A stretch of DNA of 64,000 bases from Collinsella sp. TM10-22 (GCF_003466125.1 NZ_QSOC01000001.1:235632-299631); one strand, 5' to 3'; counted from the first letter of the stretch, positions 43,499 to 52,298 are shown. A program made the numbers and translations. The notes: generated from the letters alone by a model not told the origin.

Positions 43499-44304
43499 TC
43501 GTCGCCGACCTTGAGCGCGCTCTGCTGACGCGCTATCCCAAGACGGACGCCGAGGGCTGGGATCATGTAGGGCTCTCCGTGGGCGACCCTGCCGCCGAGA
43601 TTACCGGCGTGGCCTGCGCGCTCGATGCGACCGAAGCTAATGTTCGCCGCGCACAAGATGCTGGTGCCAACGTGCTGCTGACGCATCATCCTATCTACAT
43701 CAAGGCGCCTGAGGCGTTTTGTCCGTCGGATTCCGCACGCCCCCAGTGCAGCGCGGCGCTCTATGAGGCGGCCTGTTGCGGCGTGAGCATCATATCGCTC
43801 CACACCAACCTGGACCGCTCGCACGAAGCACGCGTCTGCCTAAGTACGCTGTTGGACGCCGCGCCCGCAAGCTCGCTGGAGCACGTGGACGACCCCGAAG
43901 CGACTGGCCTGGGCGCGCTTGCAACGCTCAACGACCCCTGCAGCCTGCGCGACCTTGCCACTCGCGCCGCCACGGTGTTTGGCAGCGACCCACGCGTGTG
44001 GGGCGAGGCCGATAGCCCGTGCCGAACCGTCGCCATTTTGGGCGGCTCCCTGGGCGATTTTGGTGAGCTTGCCATCGCCGCAGGCGCAGATGTTATTGTG
44101 ACCGGAGAGGCCGGCTACCACGTGGCGCAAGACCTTGCCTTGCGCGGGCTGCCGGTGATCTTGCTCGGCCACGACCGCTCTGAGGAGCCGTTCGTTGATA
44201 TATTGATGAACTCTGCAGTTGACGCCGGGGTCGACCCCCGTCATGCGATTAAAATACTGAACCCTTGCCAATGGTGGACTGTGACAAAAGGAGAGAACTT
44301 ATGA
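43495..44304 (+). CDS. Nif3-like dinuclear metal-centre protein
   Basis: 269 residues. Family motifs: WDHVGLSVGDP, CALDATEANV, LLTHHPIY with metal-binding His residues, SLHTNLDR, and the C-terminal GEAGYHVAQDLALRG and LLGHDRSEEPF. These proteins bind two metals; the reaction is unsettled (often listed as GTP cyclohydrolase I type 2). It overlaps the upstream gene by 4 bp and the zinc-ribbon gene by 4 bp, which in many Gram-positives is its regular partner. Confidence 0.92.
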   Translation: MIVADLERALLTRYPKTDAEGWDHVGLSVGDPAAEITGVACALDATEANVRRAQDAGANVLLTHHPIYIKAPEAFCPSDSARPQCSAALYEAACCGVSIISLHTNLDRSHEARVCLSTLLDAAPASSLEHVDDPEATGLGALATLNDPCSLRDLATRAATVFGSDPRVWGEADSPCRTVAILGGSLGDFGELAIAAGADVIVTGEAGYHVAQDLALRGLPVILLGHDRSEEPFVDILMNSAVDAGVDPRHAIKILNPCQWWTVTKGENL

Positions 44305-45020
44305 GCGCCGGCGCTACGCTACTCAAGCTGCAACAGATCGATTTGGAGCTCGCCCGCAACAAGAGCGAACTTTCCAATATGCCGGAGCTCAAGGAGCTCG
44401 CTTCCAAGCGCAAGACCTATGTGAAGCTCAAGGCCGAGATGACCAAGCTCTACGCCCAGCGCAAAGACCTGGACATTGAGATCGACGACCTCAACACCAC
44501 CGAGATTCAGACCAACAACGCCATCGAGGCCGCCAAGAAGCGTCACGTCGACGGCTCCGACTACCGCGAGGTTCAGGACCTGGAGAATGAGCTCGCCACC
44601 CTGGCCAAGCGTCTGGACAAGATCGAGCACACCCGCAAGGACGTCGTTGTCGCCCATAAGGAGGCGCTCGACCGCGAGGTCCGCGCGCAGGCGATCATCG
44701 CCAAGTTCGAGGAGGGCGTGAAGGCCGATACCAAGGCCGCCCGCGCCAAGGCTGCCGACCTGCAGGCTCAGATCGACGCCGCCACGAAGGAGCGCACCGC
44801 GCTTGCCGCTACGCTACCGGCCGACGTGCTCACCGACTACGAGCGCCTGCTCAAGCAGTTCCGCGGGCTGGCCGTCGAGACCATCCAGGGCAACATCCCC
44901 ACGGTCTGCCACACCGCGCTGCAGGCATCGTCCATGAGCGACCTCAACCATGACGGTAGCGAGATTACGCACTGCCCGTACTGCCACCGCCTCCTGGTAC
45001 TCCCGAGCAAGGAAGCCTAG
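44301..45020 (+). CDS. Coiled-coil zinc-ribbon protein (C4-type, CdsZ-like)
   Basis: 239 residues: a long alpha-helical hairpin (residues about 8-175; KKRHVDGSDYREVQDLENEL lies at the turn) and a C-terminal zinc ribbon. The second knuckle CPYC is intact. The first normally reads CxxC but here is PTVCH, leaving a single Cys, so the metal site may be altered or absent. The ATG at 44301 follows AAAGGAGAG. It is paired with the Nif3-like gene as in other Gram-positives. Its exact cellular role in this organism is unclear. Confidence 0.85.
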   Translation: MSAGATLLKLQQIDLELARNKSELSNMPELKELASKRKTYVKLKAEMTKLYAQRKDLDIEIDDLNTTEIQTNNAIEAAKKRHVDGSDYREVQDLENELATLAKRLDKIEHTRKDVVVAHKEALDREVRAQAIIAKFEEGVKADTKAARAKAADLQAQIDAATKERTALAATLPADVLTDYERLLKQFRGLAVETIQGNIPTVCHTALQASSMSDLNHDGSEITHCPYCHRLLVLPSKEA

Positions 45021-45022
45021 CG

Positions 45023-46237
45023 ATGACATCGGCACCCAACAATTCAATGCAACTTGAGGGAAAAACGATCCTGCTGGGCATTACCGGCGGGATTGCCGCC
45101 TATAAGTCGTGCAATATCGTGCGTCTGCTGCAAAAGCGCGGCGCACGCGTCAAGGTCGTTATGAGCGAGCATGCCACGGAGTTCGTGGGGCCGCTTACCT
45201 TCCGCGCGCTCACCAATGAGCCGGTCGCGGTTGGACTATTCGACGACCCGTCTGACCCAATCCACCATATTTCGCTGGCGCAGGAGCCCGATCTGGTGGT
45301 CGTGGCGCCCGCGACGGCCAATATCATCGCCAAGATGGCCAACGGCATCGCCGACGACCTCATCTCCACCACGCTGCTGGCAACGCCGCGACCCGTCGTG
45401 ATCGCGCCGGCCATGAACAACGGCATGTGGAAGGCACCGGCTACACAGGCCAATATGGCCACGCTGCGCGACCGTGGCGTGCGCGTGGTGGGTCCGGGCA
45501 GCGGCTACCTTGCCTGCGGCGACGTAGACACGGGCCGCATGAGCGAGCCCGAGGACATCGTCGAGGCTGTCAGTGAGGTGCTCAACCCCGCACCTCAGGA
45601 TCTGGCAGGTAAGCGCATCGTGATTACCGCCGGCTCCACGCACGAGCCGATCGACCCCGTGCGCTTCATTGGCAACCGCTCTTCGGGCAAGATGGGTATC
45701 GCCCTGGCAGGGGAGGCTGCTCGCCGCGGTGCTGCGGTCACGCTCGTGTTGGGACCGACATCGCTCGATGTGCCCCACGGCGTGGAGTGCGTGCGCGTGC
45801 AGACCGCCGCAGAGATGCTCCAAGCTGCCCTGAACGCCTTCCAGACGGCCGATGCGGCAATTTGTGCGGCCGCCGTCGCCGACTACACCCCCGCGGCCCC
45901 TGCCGACCATAAGCTCAAAAAGGCCAACGAGCGCCTGGATCGAATCGAACTGGTCGAGACGGTCGATATCTTGGCCGAACTCTCGCGCCAAAAGGGAGAG
46001 CGGTGCGTGATCGGCTTTGCGGCCGAGACCGATAACGTTGTCGAGTACGCCGAGCGCAAATTGGTCCGCAAGGGTTGCGATGTAATTGTCGCCAACGATG
46101 TCTCGCGCGCCGATTCGGGCTTTGGAACCGACACGAACAAGGCCTGGATTGTGAGCACAACGGGCACGCAAGAACTTCCCGTGCTAACAAAACCCCAGCT
46201 CGCAGATACAATTTTGGACTTGCTTCAAAATTTGTAA
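45023..46237 (+). CDS. coaBC: Bifunctional phosphopantothenoylcysteine synthetase/decarboxylase
   Basis: 404 residues. Two steps of coenzyme A synthesis. The N-terminal CoaC flavodomain has LLGITGGIAAYKS, VVAPATANIIAKMANGIADDL and PAMNNGMW. The C-terminal CoaB domain has VITAGSTHEPIDPVRFIGNRSSGKMG, written here as one run of family motifs in two parts: ITAGSTHEPIDPVRF, then NRSSGKMG. Lys in KLKKANERLDRI binds CTP. It starts 2 bp after the zinc-ribbon gene and ends just before the tRNA-Pro promoter. Confidence 0.95.
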   Translation: MTSAPNNSMQLEGKTILLGITGGIAAYKSCNIVRLLQKRGARVKVVMSEHATEFVGPLTFRALTNEPVAVGLFDDPSDPIHHISLAQEPDLVVVAPATANIIAKMANGIADDLISTTLLATPRPVVIAPAMNNGMWKAPATQANMATLRDRGVRVVGPGSGYLACGDVDTGRMSEPEDIVEAVSEVLNPAPQDLAGKRIVITAGSTHEPIDPVRFIGNRSSGKMGIALAGEAARRGAAVTLVLGPTSLDVPHGVECVRVQTAAEMLQAALNAFQTADAAICAAAVADYTPAAPADHKLKKANERLDRIELVETVDILAELSRQKGERCVIGFAAETDNVVEYAERKLVRKGCDVIVANDVSRADSGFGTDTNKAWIVSTTGTQELPVLTKPQLADTILDLLQNL

Positions 46238-46245
46238 AAAAGTTC

Positions 46246-46275
46246 TTGCACTAGTCTAAAGTTTCGGGTTAATAT
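46246..46275 (+). promoter_or_regulatory. Promoter of tRNA-Pro
   Basis: TTGCAC (46246-46251), 18-bp spacer, TAATAT (46270-46275). The upstream AAAAAGTTCTTG is shared with the tRNA-Val promoter region. Confidence 0.65.
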
Positions 46276-46317
46276 ACTTCCTGTTGCGAGCGAGAGCAGA
46301 GCAACAAACATAAGCTT

Positions 46318-46394
<77 letters not shown>

Positions 46395-46403
46395 GAAGTT
46401 TGC

Positions 46404-46433
46404 AGGTCAGGCACCTAGTGCCTGACCTTTTTT
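46404..46433 (+). terminator. Terminator after tRNA-Pro
   Basis: AGGTCAGGCAC and GTGCCTGACCT form an 11-bp perfect stem with loop CTA, followed by T6. Confidence 0.9.
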
Positions 46434-46513
46434 ATCAAGAACCAACGTGGTAAGCAGCGAAGAATCAGCAGCTTTCTTGATCGATACTTTCGCTCAACAA
46501 AAACTTGTACGCC

Positions 46514-46554
46514 AGCCTCCAAAAACGATATTTTTCGACATGTTTGGAGGCTGA
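46514..46554. repeat. 11-bp inverted repeat upstream of pgsA
   Basis: CAGCCTCCAAA (46514-46524) and TTTGGAGGCTG (46544-46554), separated by 19 bp with an AT-rich centre. There is no T-run. It could be an operator or leader structure. The rest of 46434-46688 holds no gene I can support. Confidence 0.5.
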
Positions 46555-46688
46555 CATACACAAAAACGGTACATTCACGTTGCGACAGCGCCTTCCTCAT
46601 GTCTGGACTCTCTATGCTTACGCTGGATAGACATCGCCAGAACGGGTATAGTATCGAAAGTTTTATCGTTAACCAGCGGGGGAGTCCT

Positions 46689-47393
46689 GTGGGCATCAAA
46701 AAGAAGATCAAAAAGGAGCTTATCGGCACTTCCGATTACCCGTCGAATAAGATCTTTACGATCTCCAATTTCATCACCTTTACGCGCCTGATCCTCACCC
46801 TGGTATTTCTGTACCTGTTTGTGACGGATAACAACCGCGTCATCGCCATCGTTATCTACGCCGTTGCCGCCTCCACCGACTGGATGGACGGTCAGATCGC
46901 CCGCATGACTAAGACGGTCTCGTGGCTCGGCAAGGTCATGGATCCCATCTGCGACCGTGCGCTGCTGTTCACCGGCGTACTTGGCCTGGTGGTCCGCGGA
47001 GAGCTGCCCATCTGGGTCTGCGTGCTCATTATAGGCCGCGACATCTATCTGGGCATTGGCACGCTTATCGTGCGTCATTATCACCGTCGCCCCATCGATG
47101 TCGTCTTTCCCGGAAAGATTGCCACCGCGCTGCTCATGACCGGCTTCTCGCTCATGCTGCTCGGGTTCCCCGTTGTTGACGGCCTGCGCCTTTTACCTTC
47201 AACCCTCACGGCCTTCCCGGGCCTCAACGGAAGCTCGGTGCCCCTCGGCATCTTCTTTGTGTATGGTGGTGTGATCTTCTCCATGCTCACCGCTGTCATC
47301 TACTCCATTAAGGGCAGTGTGGCCATTAAACAGGCTCTCGCGCATCCCGAGGACGAGGACATCGACTTTCTTAACCCCGAAATCGAAGACTGA
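46689..47393 (+). CDS. pgsA: CDP-alcohol phosphatidyltransferase, PgsA-like
   Basis: 234 residues with five to six membrane segments. The catalytic signature D-x2-DG-x2-AR-x8-G-x3-D-x3-D is fully present (DWMDGQIAR ... GKVMDPICD). It probably makes phosphatidylglycerophosphate or a related lipid from CDP-diacylglycerol; the exact alcohol cannot be read. GTG at 46689 is chosen because GGGGAG lies 4-5 nt upstream and the product then starts with a basic cluster (GIKKKIKKEL). The long cytosolic N-terminus is slightly unusual. Confidence 0.85.
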   Translation: MGIKKKIKKELIGTSDYPSNKIFTISNFITFTRLILTLVFLYLFVTDNNRVIAIVIYAVAASTDWMDGQIARMTKTVSWLGKVMDPICDRALLFTGVLGLVVRGELPIWVCVLIIGRDIYLGIGTLIVRHYHRRPIDVVFPGKIATALLMTGFSLMLLGFPVVDGLRLLPSTLTAFPGLNGSSVPLGIFFVYGGVIFSMLTAVIYSIKGSVAIKQALAHPEDEDIDFLNPEIED

Positions 47394-47459
47394 TTCGTTG
47401 GGGTATGATTACGTACGGTTCATTATTTGCGGCACGTCCGCGATAAGTTAGGGGTTGTC

Positions 47460-47894
47460 ATGGACAACATGTTTAACAATATGCCTCAGAATGATAAGAC
47501 TGCTGACGCTACCTGCGTATTCCGCGTGCCTTCAAGCGACGTCACCGTTCCCGACCTCATGGCCAACGTGCGCATCACCGCCCCCGTTCTGTCCATCGTC
47601 AAGGGTCCGCAGACTGGTGCCGCCTTTGAACTCGAGGACGACGTGACCACCATCGGCCGCGATCCCGCGAATGGCATCTTCCTCAACGACATGACTGTCT
47701 CGCGCAGCCACGCACGCATTATTCGTGAGGGCCTGGGCGCCCGTATTGAGGATCTGGGCTCGCTCAACGGCACCTGGGTCGACGGTGCCATTGTCAACGC
47801 GGCTCCGCTGCACGACGGCTCTTCCGTTCAGATCGGTACGTTTACGCTCATCTACCACGAGAGCACGCCGGAGCGCATCGAAACCGGTGAGTAG
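47460..47894 (+). CDS. GarA/OdhI-like FHA domain protein
   Basis: 144 residues. An N-terminal tail is followed by an FHA domain (IGRDPANGIFLNDMTVSRSH, then EDLGSLNGTWVDG). In actinobacteria the orthologues GarA/OdhI bind 2-oxoglutarate-metabolising enzymes until a kinase phosphorylates the N-terminal ETTS motif. Here the aligned stretch is DATCVFRVP in place of ETTSVFR, so one Thr remains and the other is Ala. AGGGG precedes the ATG. A MerR gene follows 3 bp later, the same order as in mycobacteria. Confidence 0.85.
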   Translation: MDNMFNNMPQNDKTADATCVFRVPSSDVTVPDLMANVRITAPVLSIVKGPQTGAAFELEDDVTTIGRDPANGIFLNDMTVSRSHARIIREGLGARIEDLGSLNGTWVDGAIVNAAPLHDGSSVQIGTFTLIYHESTPERIETGE

Positions 47895-47897
47895 GGC

Positions 47898-48776
47898 ATG
47901 GCCGAACGCAACTATCTGAGTATCGGCCAAGTCGTCAACCTACTTCGAGGCGCATACCCCGATCTTTCGAACTCAAAAATTAGATTTCTAGAAGATGAGG
48001 GGCTCATTACCCCTCATCGTACGCCTAAGGGATACCGTCAGTACTCCAAGGAGGACGTTGACCGCCTGGAGGTCATCCTGCACCTGCAGAAGACCCGCTA
48101 TATGCCGCTCAACGTGATTAAGCAGCGCTTGGAAAACGCCACGGACCTGTCAACGCTCGCCTACGAGGTGGGCTTGCTGTCCGATGTTCCGCTTAAGACA
48201 GAGCCCAAGGAGACCAAACAAAAGCTGCATCCCATCGAGACCATTCCCGATATGCTGGGCGTCGAGATCTCGTTTATCCGCTCGCTCGCCGAGAACGACC
48301 TCATTCGCATCATCAAAAGTCCGCAGAACCGTGAACTCGTCGATGGTCGCGATTTTCCGATCATCCGCTACTGCTCCGAGCTGTCACGCTTCCATATCGA
48401 GCCGCGCAACCTGCGTCAGTACGTGTCTTCCGCCAACCGCGAATCCTCGATGTTTGAGCAAGTGCTCGTAAGCATGCTCGGCATGGATACCTCCGATGAC
48501 GAGCGCGACGCCAAGCTCGAGCGTGCGTTTAAGAAGCTTCACGACCTGACGGAAGGCGTGCACACCGCGTTGCTCAAGAACCGCGTTTTTGAGTCGCTCA
48601 ACGCCGTGGTCGAGGATGCCGACATCGATGCACTCGATGAGGAAATCGCTCGCTCCGAGTCCACCAAGGCCAAAAACGAAGAAGCTGCCGCGCCGGCTTC
48701 ACACGAGGATTCTCTCGTAAAGCCGCTCAAGGTCGTCGCCCCCTCGCAATCCGACACTGTCACCGCGGGCAAATAA
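47898..48776 (+). CDS. MerR-family regulator, FtsR-like
   Basis: 292 residues. N-terminal winged helix: YLSIGQVVNLLRGAYPDLSN, then KIRFLEDEGLITPHRTPKGYRQYS, typical of MerR proteins without metal-binding cysteines. A second DNA-binding-like helix region (IETIPDMLGVEISFIRSLAEND) lies near residue 115, and the C-terminus is acidic and Ala-rich. The pairing with the FHA gene matches the actinobacterial GarA/FtsR neighbourhood; FtsR controls cell-division genes there. Which genes it controls here is unknown. Confidence 0.85.
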   Translation: MAERNYLSIGQVVNLLRGAYPDLSNSKIRFLEDEGLITPHRTPKGYRQYSKEDVDRLEVILHLQKTRYMPLNVIKQRLENATDLSTLAYEVGLLSDVPLKTEPKETKQKLHPIETIPDMLGVEISFIRSLAENDLIRIIKSPQNRELVDGRDFPIIRYCSELSRFHIEPRNLRQYVSSANRESSMFEQVLVSMLGMDTSDDERDAKLERAFKKLHDLTEGVHTALLKNRVFESLNAVVEDADIDALDEEIARSESTKAKNEEAAAPASHEDSLVKPLKVVAPSQSDTVTAGK

Positions 48777-48816
48777 CAGCTACCGCTTATCCGGCAACCC
48801 ATTGAAAGGTCATGCA

Positions 48817-49347
48817 ATGTACGACTTCGAATCTCAAATCGTCGACATCCCCGACTATCCCGAGCCCGGAGTCATCTTTAAAGACATCACGCCGCTCTTT
48901 GGCAATCCCGAGGCACTGAAGGCCATGGTGGATGCGCTGGCCGAGCATTTTGCCGACATGGGCATTACTAAGGTCGTTGGCCCCGAGGCCCGTGGCTTTA
49001 TGGTTGGCGTACCGGTGGCTGTAGCCCTTGGCGCCGGCTTTGTTCCCGCACGTAAACCGGGCAAGCTACCGCGCGAGACCGTGAGCCAGAGCTATGAGCT
49101 CGAATACGGAACGGATTCCATTGAGATCCATGCCGACGCTATCAGCTCTAAAGATACCGTGTTGATTCTGGACGACTTGGTCGCGACGGGCGGAACCGTC
49201 GAGGCAACAGGTAAACTGGTGCGAGATATGGGCGCAAAGCTTGTCGGTTACGGTTGTATCCTTGAGCTTGCGTTTCTCAACCCGCGCGAGAAGCTCACGC
49301 CGTCTGATGACGATGTGGAGCTCTTTAGCCTGGTGACGGTGAACTAG
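48817..49347 (+). CDS. apt: Adenine phosphoribosyltransferase
   Basis: 176 residues. Salvages adenine to AMP with PRPP. Motifs: DYPEPGVIFKDITPLF, VGPEARGFMVGVPVA, RKPGKLPRE and the PRPP loop VLILDDLVATGGT. The ATG at 48817 has GAAAGG 7 nt upstream. Confidence 0.95.
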   Translation: MYDFESQIVDIPDYPEPGVIFKDITPLFGNPEALKAMVDALAEHFADMGITKVVGPEARGFMVGVPVAVALGAGFVPARKPGKLPRETVSQSYELEYGTDSIEIHADAISSKDTVLILDDLVATGGTVEATGKLVRDMGAKLVGYGCILELAFLNPREKLTPSDDDVELFSLVTVN

Positions 49348-49379
49348 CCGTTACCCTTAGTTACTGGAAAGGAAGCTAC

Positions 49380-50507
49380 ATGCGCACAGCAAACACGCAC
49401 AAAAACATGGCACGCTGCGCTGCTACGGCAACCCTCGCTTGTGTTTTGGGCTTGGGCCTCGCGGCTCCTGCCTACGCCGATACCGCATCCGACCTTGCCG
49501 CTGCTCGTACGAAGCTCGAGCAGATCGGTACCCAAACCCAGCAGATTTACGATGAGCTCGCCACGCAGACGCAGGCGCTCGACCAGACTGCTGGCGAGAT
49601 CACGCAAAAGCAGCAGGAGATCGCCGATGGTCAGGCCAAGCTCTCGACCTATGTCGCCGGCGAGTACAAAACCGGCGGTCTGAGCCTGCTTCAGGTTCTG
49701 ACCGGCGTCGATGACCTGAGCGATATGCTCAACCGTCTGTTCTACTACGGCAAAGTTTCCGATAAGCAGGCTCAGACCATTCAAGAGGTTAAGGAGCTTA
49801 AGCAGCAGCTCACCGATAAGCAGGCCGAGCAGGAGAAGAACGTCGCCACCACGCAAAAGAAGGTCGACGAGCTTAACGCCCAGCAGGCTGAAGCCCAGAA
49901 CGTCGTAAACTCTCTGGATTCTCAGCTGCAGGCTGAGCTTGCCGCCGAGGCCGAGGCCAACGCCGCGCTGCAGGCCGGCATCAACGCCAGTACCGCCGAG
50001 AAGGCCACGGTGAGCAACGAGACTGCTGGTACGACCGAAAACACCAACAACGGTGGCCAGACCAGCAATAACAGCAACCAGGGCGGCAACACTCCGGCTC
50101 CTACGCCGGCACCTGCTCCGACGCCGCAGCCCTCCACGCCTGCTCCGGCTCCGACGCCTTCCGTTCCGAGCCAGTCCGTCGATGGCGGTTCTGTTGTCTC
50201 GCGTGCATACAGTAAGCTTGGTTGTGCTTATTCCTGGGGCGGAATTGGCCCGAACAGCTTCGACTGCTCTGGTTTTGTTAGCTACTGCCTCACTGGTCGC
50301 TATTGTCGCCTGGGCACCACGGGCACCTTTATGGGCTGGACGCGTGTGTCCGATCCGCAGCCCGGTGACGTTGTGGTCAACTCGTACCACACCGGCATTT
50401 ACATCGGTGGCGGTCAGATGATTCATGCTTCCGACTACAACACGGGTGTTATCATCAGCTCCGTTGCCGCCGGCATGAACAACAACTATATCTTCGTACG
50501 CTACTAA
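49380..50507 (+). CDS. Secreted NlpC/P60 peptidoglycan hydrolase with coiled coil
   Basis: 375 residues. Signal peptide (core TATLACVLGLGLAAPAYA), then a long coiled-coil region (about 35-200), a low-complexity Pro/Thr/Asn linker (about 210-270), and a C-terminal NlpC/P60 domain. Catalytic Cys is in FDCSGF (about 296), His in YHTGIYIGGG (about 337), and a third polar residue in MIHASDY. It probably cuts peptide cross-bridges in peptidoglycan outside the cell, for division or growth, in the manner of RipA/PcsB proteins. GGAAAGGAAG precedes the ATG, and a strong terminator follows. Confidence 0.9.
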   Translation: MRTANTHKNMARCAATATLACVLGLGLAAPAYADTASDLAAARTKLEQIGTQTQQIYDELATQTQALDQTAGEITQKQQEIADGQAKLSTYVAGEYKTGGLSLLQVLTGVDDLSDMLNRLFYYGKVSDKQAQTIQEVKELKQQLTDKQAEQEKNVATTQKKVDELNAQQAEAQNVVNSLDSQLQAELAAEAEANAALQAGINASTAEKATVSNETAGTTENTNNGGQTSNNSNQGGNTPAPTPAPAPTPQPSTPAPAPTPSVPSQSVDGGSVVSRAYSKLGCAYSWGGIGPNSFDCSGFVSYCLTGRYCRLGTTGTFMGWTRVSDPQPGDVVVNSYHTGIYIGGGQMIHASDYNTGVIISSVAAGMNNNYIFVRY

Positions 50508-50530
50508 GTATTCAGATAAAGCAAACGGAT

Positions 50531-50571
50531 ATGGACCTCGTGGCTTTGAGTCATGGGGTCCATTCTTTTGC
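50531..50571 (+). terminator. Terminator after the NlpC/P60 gene
   Basis: ATGGACCTCGTG pairs with CATGGGGTCCAT (two wobbles) around a 9-nt loop, followed by TTCTTTTGCCTTT. Confidence 0.75.
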
Positions 50572-50581
50572 CTTTAGTGCA

Positions 50582-50642
50582 GGCCGCTATCTAGTTTTGA
50601 ATACTAGATAGCGGCCCAATCGTTCAGCAGTAAGGCTATAAT
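50582..50642. promoter_or_regulatory. Perfect 14-bp palindrome just upstream of the degV promoter
   Basis: GGCCGCTATCTAGT (50582-50595) and its exact complement (50603-50616) flank TTTGAAT. A consensus -10, TATAAT, lies at 50637-50642, so the right arm covers the -35 zone. No T-run follows. An operator is more likely than a terminator. Confidence 0.6.
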
Positions 50643-50671
50643 TGTATGGGAACGATTAGAAAGGACCCTCT

Positions 50672-51538
50672 ATGAACTGGGCACTTATCTCAGATTCAAG
50701 CTGCAACCTCCGCGATTGGCAACCGACCGCACCCCATACCACCTTTGCATTTGCGCCCCTCAAAATTCGAGTGGGGGAGCGTGAATTCGTCGATGACCTT
50801 TCGCTCGACGTTCATGAGCTCAATTGCGCTGTTCAGGCGGAGACGAACGCCTCTTCGAGCGCTTGTCCCAGCGTAGGGGAGTGGGCCGAGCTCTTCAAAT
50901 TGGCAGACAATACCATCTGCATGCCGATCTCTGAGGGCGTGTCGGGCAGCTACAACGCGGCAGCCACGGCTCGCGATATGGTTCTTGCCGAGGAACCGGA
51001 CCGCAATATTCATCTTGTCAATTCACGCGCAGCTGGCGGCAAAATGGACCTGATCTTCCTGCTGTTCGACCGTTATCTCGCAAGCAATCCGGATGTCTCA
51101 TTCGAGGATGCTTGCGCATACTTCGATAGCCTTGAGCAGAACAGCAAAATCCTCTTCAGCTTGTGCAATTACGAAAACCTCGCCAAGGCCGGACGTATCC
51201 CTAAGGCAGCCGGCGTCATTGCCAACAAGCTCAATATTCGCATTTTGGGCACGGCGAGTGAGGCCGGTGAAATCGAACTCGTCGGACACACGCGTGGCGA
51301 AAAGAAGATGTTCAACAAGATCATCGACACCATGGAAGCCGAGGGTTTTACGGGCGGCGAGGTCGTCATCGACCATGTCGAGAATGAGGCAGGCGCCCAA
51401 GCACTCGCCAGCCGCATTGTGGAGCGCTGGCCCTGCTCCAAGACCATTATCATGCCCTGCAACGGCCTGGATTCCTATTACGCCGAGATGCACGGCCTCA
51501 TCATCGGCTACGGCATGGGCGTAGCTTCGGGCAAATAA
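50672..51538 (+). CDS. degV: DegV family fatty-acid-binding protein
   Basis: 288 residues. DegV/FakB proteins hold a fatty acid for the FakA kinase or for transport. Seen: ISDSSCNL at the N-terminus, VDDLSLDVHEL, ASSSACPSVGEWAELF, the lipid-binding TICMPISEGVSGSYNAA, VNSRAAGGKMDL and the C-terminal VIDHVENEAGA. It is somewhat divergent from FakB, and no fakA is nearby. GAAAGGA precedes the ATG. It is a single-gene unit between a palindromic operator and a bidirectional terminator. Confidence 0.88.
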   Translation: MNWALISDSSCNLRDWQPTAPHTTFAFAPLKIRVGEREFVDDLSLDVHELNCAVQAETNASSSACPSVGEWAELFKLADNTICMPISEGVSGSYNAAATARDMVLAEEPDRNIHLVNSRAAGGKMDLIFLLFDRYLASNPDVSFEDACAYFDSLEQNSKILFSLCNYENLAKAGRIPKAAGVIANKLNIRILGTASEAGEIELVGHTRGEKKMFNKIIDTMEAEGFTGGEVVIDHVENEAGAQALASRIVERWPCSKTIIMPCNGLDSYYAEMHGLIIGYGMGVASGK

Positions 51539-51557
51539 AGTCCAACCAAACAAAAAT

Positions 51558-51603
51558 ACGGGCGGGACAAAGTGACAGATGGCTCTTTGTCCCGCCCGTT
51601 TTA
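51558..51603. terminator. Bidirectional terminator between degV and the DUF1836 gene
   Basis: ACGGGCGGGACAAAG and its exact complement (51585-51599) around a 12-nt loop. T-rich ends follow on the plus strand; reversed, a short A/T tract serves the minus strand. The core GGGACA is shared with other hairpins here. Confidence 0.8.
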
Positions 51604-51611
51604 TACGTGGG

Positions 51612-52223
51612 CTAGCTATTAAACCCGTTGAACTTGAGATAGCTCATCAGGTACGCCTTCGAAACGAAGGACGATACCGCACTGCGTACGAGCAGCGATT
51701 CGCGCGTAACCTGGTGTGCGCTATCGGGCACGGGAGTCTGCTCGACGGAAAACGCCGCACGAATCGATGCCTCAAGTTGATCGACCACATAATCGAATGC
51801 CGTCGGGGCATCGTAGCTCAAACGCTGAATGTTAAAGAGTACCTGCACCGCAGCAATAGGTAGCACCTGCTTAAAAATGCAGATAGCGATCAGGCAGGCA
51901 ATCTGCTCGCGGCCATATTGCTTTTTGACCGGAGCGGGCACCAGGCCGACCTTCACATAGTTATTGATCATCGATGGCGTAATGACAGGCTGCTCGACGC
52001 AAATGGACAGCGGATCCATCCACAGCGCAACATACTCAATAACCTGGTCGCGGTAGAGCGTCACATTGGGCAACTGCTCATAGCGCGGCAGACTCAACGT
52101 ATTGAGTTTGCGCACGATATCGGACTGAATAAATGCATCGGGCAGCACCGTGGGCTGAATATCCTCAGGCTTAATGCTGACAGACGAATCGGACATCGGA
52201 ATAACGTGGTTAACGTGGTTCAT
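51612..52223 (-). CDS. DUF1836 family (helix-turn-helix) regulator
   Basis: 203 residues. A central MerR-like helix-turn-helix is suggested by QPVITPSMINNYVKVGLVPAPVKKQYGRE, with later all-helical parts; this layout is typical of DUF1836 proteins, which are taken as transcription regulators without a known ligand. The ATG at 52223 has GGAGG 6-7 nt upstream; longer frames have no ribosome binding site. It is the only gene between degV and trxB on the minus strand, with terminators on both sides. Confidence 0.75.
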   Translation of the reverse strand: MNHVNHVIPMSDSSVSIKPEDIQPTVLPDAFIQSDIVRKLNTLSLPRYEQLPNVTLYRDQVIEYVALWMDPLSICVEQPVITPSMINNYVKVGLVPAPVKKQYGREQIACLIAICIFKQVLPIAAVQVLFNIQRLSYDAPTAFDYVVDQLEASIRAAFSVEQTPVPDSAHQVTRESLLVRSAVSSFVSKAYLMSYLKFNGFNS

Positions 52224-52298
52224 AAAGGTCCTCCGTTCCTTTTCAATATTGTATTCTAGATTTCCCAGTTTTGCATACCACATAGCCGCCAAGAAAAT

